From UBA1715 sp045615765 (lineage in GTDB: Bacteria > Bacteroidota > Bacteroidia > Bacteroidales > UBA1715): a stretch of 28,145 nucleotides of DNA. The position numbers were made by a program, and so were the translations under genes. Where the stretch lies: NCBI GenBank assembly GCA_045615765.1, contig JAZLFM010000036.1:1-28145 (forward strand), given 5' to 3'. The notes below the pieces were generated by a model. The model ran no database searches and was not told the origin of the DNA. It was given only the letters and a program-made list of their open reading frames with translations. Positions 25,975-28,145 of this stretch are shown in pieces (positions within the stretch are counted from its first letter, which is position 1; each line of letters opens with the position of its first letter).

Positions 25975-26688
25975 ATGAGAATAATATATAGTTTCGATAC
26001 AAAAGGCGGTAGAATCTCGCCAACACCATTTTTCAGGAAAATGGCGGAACTCTCGGTGTGTTCAGCAAAAAAAATAGGATTGCCGGTTGTTTTGTATGCT
26101 GATTTGTATGGCATAAACTATTTTAGACAAAATGGGTTCCAATTCGATGAGTATTGTCTTATGGATCCAGATAAATATGAGGTTGATTTTAAGTATTGGA
26201 ACTTTGGAAAGTTGCTTGCATATAGCATGCAAAAAGAAGCGTTTCTCCATGTTGATTTCGACACCTTTTTTCATGACGGGTTTTCTATTCCGGAACATGG
26301 TGATATTATAACAGAAATGCTTCGTCCGTATTCATTAGTAAAACCGTTTACGGAGATTTCTATCCTAGATACGAACAAAATACCGGAAAAACTTATTTGT
26401 AGTGGACTTTTGGGTGGCTATAACATAGATGTATTTAAGGAGTTATTTGACCACGCCGTACAAATCTGCCAAAAACAGATAAAAGACCAGGATAAAACTA
26501 TGGCTTATCTGGTTGGAGTAGAAGAATTTAATATTTCGCTTCTTTCTCAATTCTATGGATTGTCGGTTGAGGAATTAGATCATAATACATTCGACCATTG
26601 GCAAGGTGGGAACAAAGAGAAAAACTACGGAACTGTAATTAACGAATTGTATAATATTTATTGTAAAAAAGATGAAAAATCCATTTAA
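25975..26688 (+). CDS. Glycosyltransferase-like protein (DUF6734-type, DxD motif)
   Basis: 237 residues. MRIIYSFDTKGG...PTPFFRKMAELSVCSAKKIG...VVLYADLYG, then KQEAFLHVDFDTFFHDG with the DxD metal motif Asp-Phe-Asp, and later SGLLGGYNIDVFKELFDHAV. This is the layout of a GT-A glycosyltransferase of the kind found near surface-glycan loci. ATG 25975 was chosen over an ATG-like start at 25951 that overlaps the spike gene. Directly after the spike gene in a virion operon it is unusual; it could glycosylate the spike or capsid, or alter host surface glycans to block superinfection. Donor and acceptor cannot be told. Confidence 0.65.
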   Translation: MRIIYSFDTKGGRISPTPFFRKMAELSVCSAKKIGLPVVLYADLYGINYFRQNGFQFDEYCLMDPDKYEVDFKYWNFGKLLAYSMQKEAFLHVDFDTFFHDGFSIPEHGDIITEMLRPYSLVKPFTEISILDTNKIPEKLICSGLLGGYNIDVFKELFDHAVQICQKQIKDQDKTMAYLVGVEEFNISLLSQFYGLSVEELDHNTFDHWQGGNKEKNYGTVINELYNIYCKKDEKSI

Positions 26689-26977
26689 GAAGTTCTACGT
26701 TACCGAAGATGTAACTGTTGTGTACGATACTTATAAAGAAGGTTCGTACACTCGAAACAAATCAGTGAAAGTTCCAAAGGGAACAATTGTATATGGCGAC
26801 AAAATCATTCAAGGAGACAAGGAATTAGTTTCGGTTGACGCTAAAGATCTTGGTGTAAACGAATTGATTTCTATACCGGCAGACAAAGTAGAAAAGGTCA
26901 CTCCATGGGGGGTAATCATTACTTGTGTTGTAGTGATTGTTGGTTCAATCGTATATTATGTAAAACATAAAAAATAG
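26672..26977 (+). CDS. Tail-anchored beta-rich protein
   Basis: 101 residues. Soluble N-terminal beta domain (FYVTEDVTVVYDTYKEGSYT, KVPKGTIVYGDKIIQGDKEL, LISIPADKVEKV), possibly SH3-like, and a C-terminal transmembrane anchor (VIITCVVVIVGSIVYYVKHK). The start overlaps the glycosyltransferase end by 17 nt. Same tail-anchored design as the genes at 20407-22745. Confidence 0.6.
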   Translation: MKNPFKKFYVTEDVTVVYDTYKEGSYTRNKSVKVPKGTIVYGDKIIQGDKELVSVDAKDLGVNELISIPADKVEKVTPWGVIITCVVVIVGSIVYYVKHKK

Positions 26978-26983
26978 TTCAAA

Positions 26984-27151
26984 ATGGGAAAGAAACTTAC
27001 AAAAGGCCAGTTGAAAAAAATTACAACTTTGGCAAAAGACATCCGTAAGAAAAGCGGTGTGAAAACAAAAAACACACAAACTGTCTATAACAAAAAATGG
27101 ACTGATTGTATTAAGCAAGCATCAAAACAGTTAGGCTATTCAAAAAAATAG
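26984..27151 (+). CDS. Small basic protein, possibly DNA-binding virion protein
   Basis: 55 residues, about one quarter Lys: MGKKLTKGQLKKITTLAKDI, RKKSGVKTKNTQTVYNKKWT, DCIKQASKQLGYSKK. It resembles small basic 'core' or chromatin-like proteins of viruses, which neutralise packaged DNA. It could also be a ribosome- or RNA-binding peptide. Too short for usual gene calling, but the frame, spacing (6 nt after, 3 nt before the neighbours) and composition are convincing. Confidence 0.6.
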   Translation: MGKKLTKGQLKKITTLAKDIRKKSGVKTKNTQTVYNKKWTDCIKQASKQLGYSKK

Positions 27152-27154
27152 TTT

Positions 27155-27418
27155 ATGAACGATATTCTATTTCAATGGGCAGGTTATGTTCTGACTCCAA
27201 TTACAGGTATTGTTAGTTGGATTGCTGCATCACGCCAGCGTGAAAAAACTCTTATGGACGGTTTGAACGATTCGCTAAAGCAAATGCAGGAGACCATTAA
27301 CATGCTCGTTGAGAAGAATAAACAGCAGCTTGATGAAATAATAGAGTTACGAAGCGAAAATGCTTCATTGCGTGCCGATGTAGCCGAATTGAAAGAACAA
27401 TTGGAAAAAATGAAGTGA
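27155..27418 (+). CDS. Small membrane protein with coiled coil (holin/spanin-type candidate)
   Basis: 87 residues. N-terminal membrane segment (FQWAGYVLTPITGIVSWIAA), then a long coiled coil (~40-87; MQETINMLVEKNKQQLDEII, SLRADVAELKEQLEKM). It lies directly before the spanin-like lipoprotein. This plan, a short membrane helix with a periplasmic or cytoplasmic coiled coil, is seen in inner-membrane spanins and in Bacteroidota phage holin-like proteins. Function is inferred from context. Confidence 0.55.
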   Translation: MNDILFQWAGYVLTPITGIVSWIAASRQREKTLMDGLNDSLKQMQETINMLVEKNKQQLDEIIELRSENASLRADVAELKEQLEKMK

Positions 27419-27420
27419 TT

Positions 27421-27885
27421 ATGGCAATTAGAAAAGAAGTCAATAGTAAAAAAATGAAACGGTTTCTCATAATATTCATAGTATCGATATTGGTAGCTTG
27501 CTGTCCGCAAAAACGGCTCAACAGGATTGTGACAAATCACCCAGAGCTTGCGGCCACTTCCAAAACAATCATGGTAACTGTTCATGATACTATCTATATT
27601 GAAGCTGCGCAAGATACCGTTCATATACATGATACAGTCTATCTAAAGGCTAATCCTGGCGATGTAATAGCTGAAGCAACAGCAGGCAATGCTAAAGCAA
27701 CATTAATAAAAACCGACGAAGGTGTTAACCTGGCCGTAGAACAATTGCCGGATTCTATACCTATCACAGCATCGGCTAGTGTAGATGTTCCCGTGGTTCA
27801 AGTCGAACAAGCAAGAGGGCATATAGTAGTGTTTGTTGTGTTGGTATTTGTCATGTGCATTCTGTTTGCATATATAATTCGATAA
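27421..27885 (+). CDS. Unimolecular-spanin-like lipoprotein
   Basis: 154 residues from ATG 27421; ATG 27454 (MKRFLIIFIVSILVAC) would give a neat lipoprotein signal peptide directly and is a fair alternative. The lipobox is LVACC. The mature part starts PQKRLNRIVTNHPEL and contains paired 'HDTIYI/HDTVYL' strands, common in Bacteroidota phage lipoproteins. The C-terminus is a transmembrane helix (IVVFVVLVFVMCILFAYIIR). An outer-membrane lipid anchor at one end and an inner-membrane helix at the other is the defining design of unimolecular spanins, which fuse the two membranes at lysis. With the GH73 enzyme it gives the element a lysis system for a Gram-negative host. Confidence 0.68.
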   Translation: MAIRKEVNSKKMKRFLIIFIVSILVACCPQKRLNRIVTNHPELAATSKTIMVTVHDTIYIEAAQDTVHIHDTVYLKANPGDVIAEATAGNAKATLIKTDEGVNLAVEQLPDSIPITASASVDVPVVQVEQARGHIVVFVVLVFVMCILFAYIIR

Positions 27886-27917
27886 AATTTGTTGGAATAA
27901 GTAAAAACTAAAAAAAT

Positions 27918-28145
27918 ATGAAGAATTTCGGAAAAATATCGGACGCGAGAGATCTACAAACTCTCGAATCGGTTAGGGAGGAAATCAAGAAAAAGACTAA
28001 AAAGGACTGGTCTCAAAATGACGAAACAGCTGATGATTATATAAAGAATAGAATTTGCTATGAAAATAAAGAAGATTTTACATTTTCAATTAATTCTAAT
28101 TCATCTGTTTGGCCTGAAGAAGCTCCTTATCCTGAACATGGAAAG
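27918..28145 (+). CDS. Start of an unidentified protein (3' partial)
   Basis: 76 codons, open to the window end: MKNFGKISDARDLQTLESVR, EEIKKKTKKDWSQNDETADD, YIKNRICYENKEDFTFSINS. Soluble and charged, with no signal. The segment 'KKDWSQND..ADDYIKNR..Y' is the start motif of many Bacteroidota phage fibre or baseplate-type proteins ('W.qnD...aDYikNrp'), so another surface/structural protein is likely. It shows that the element continues past this window. Confidence 0.55.
   Translation, partial: MKNFGKISDARDLQTLESVREEIKKKTKKDWSQNDETADDYIKNRICYENKEDFTFSINSNSSVWPEEAPYPEHGK

Overview
The window reads as a low-GC Bacteroidales chromosome (probably a gut lineage) carrying the left part of an integrated virus-like element. 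Evidence for the phylum: promoter motifs of the Bacteroidota type (TTTG about 19 nt upstream of TAnnTTTG) before several genes, almost no Shine-Dalgarno sequences, A-rich leaders, and a family GH31 lipoprotein with a PA14 domain. The first ~29 bases match, in reverse complement, the MGI/BGI sequencing adapter as I remember it, so the contig end is artefactual and the true sequence starts inside a DEAD-box helicase gene.

Host part (about 30-9235): the 3' end of a DEAD-box RNA helicase; a three-gene lipid cluster (PlsC-like acyltransferase, acyl-CoA/acyl-ACP ligase, acyl carrier protein); argS and pyrD; a tRNA-Gly(GCC)/tRNA-Leu(UAA) pair with a clear promoter and terminator; and a large GH31 glycosidase lipoprotein. 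The host part ends at the 3' end of a tRNA-Ser (minus strand, 9238-9262) with its terminator still attached. I read this as the attachment site of the element.

Element, control and replication part (about 9263-16340): a minus-strand XRE-type repressor with a coiled coil faces a divergent control region. Then come a PIN-domain toxin-antitoxin pair, an orphan antitoxin-like peptide and a terminator. Next is a tandem array of four related tRNA-like RNAs (10799-11190). They keep a perfect 7-bp acceptor stem, U8-A9, a tRNA D-loop, a 6-bp T stem and a canonical T loop, but at least three of the four have no anticodon stem. These are followed by a TOPRIM/superfamily-3 helicase replication protein, a small Cys-rich protein ending in a beta-clamp-binding motif, a YafQ toxin-antitoxin pair, a ~700-bp non-coding region full of GTTACA/TGTAAC repeats and long palindromes (candidate origin), and a PBECR-type (barnase/EndoU/colicin-like) nuclease.

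Element, virion part (about 16477-28145, running off the end): a packaging-type P-loop ATPase, a YoeB toxin-antitoxin pair, a 198-residue candidate major capsid protein, and then a dense run of small proteins. Most of these have one transmembrane segment at the extreme N or C terminus; several carry SH3b, peptidoglycan-binding, zinc-protease or annexin-like parts. Lysis genes (GH73 glucosaminidase, unimolecular-spanin-like lipoprotein), a fibre/spike-like protein, a glycosyltransferase and a small basic protein complete it. No portal, large terminase, tape measure or tail sheath is visible. This composition suggests a tailless, membrane-containing temperate virus (PRD1/PM2/FLiP-like in logic) rather than a tailed phage. 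An intrinsic terminator lies inside the first codons of the gene after the candidate capsid gene, which would give the capsid gene more transcript than the membrane genes behind it. No integrase is seen; it is presumably beyond the right end.
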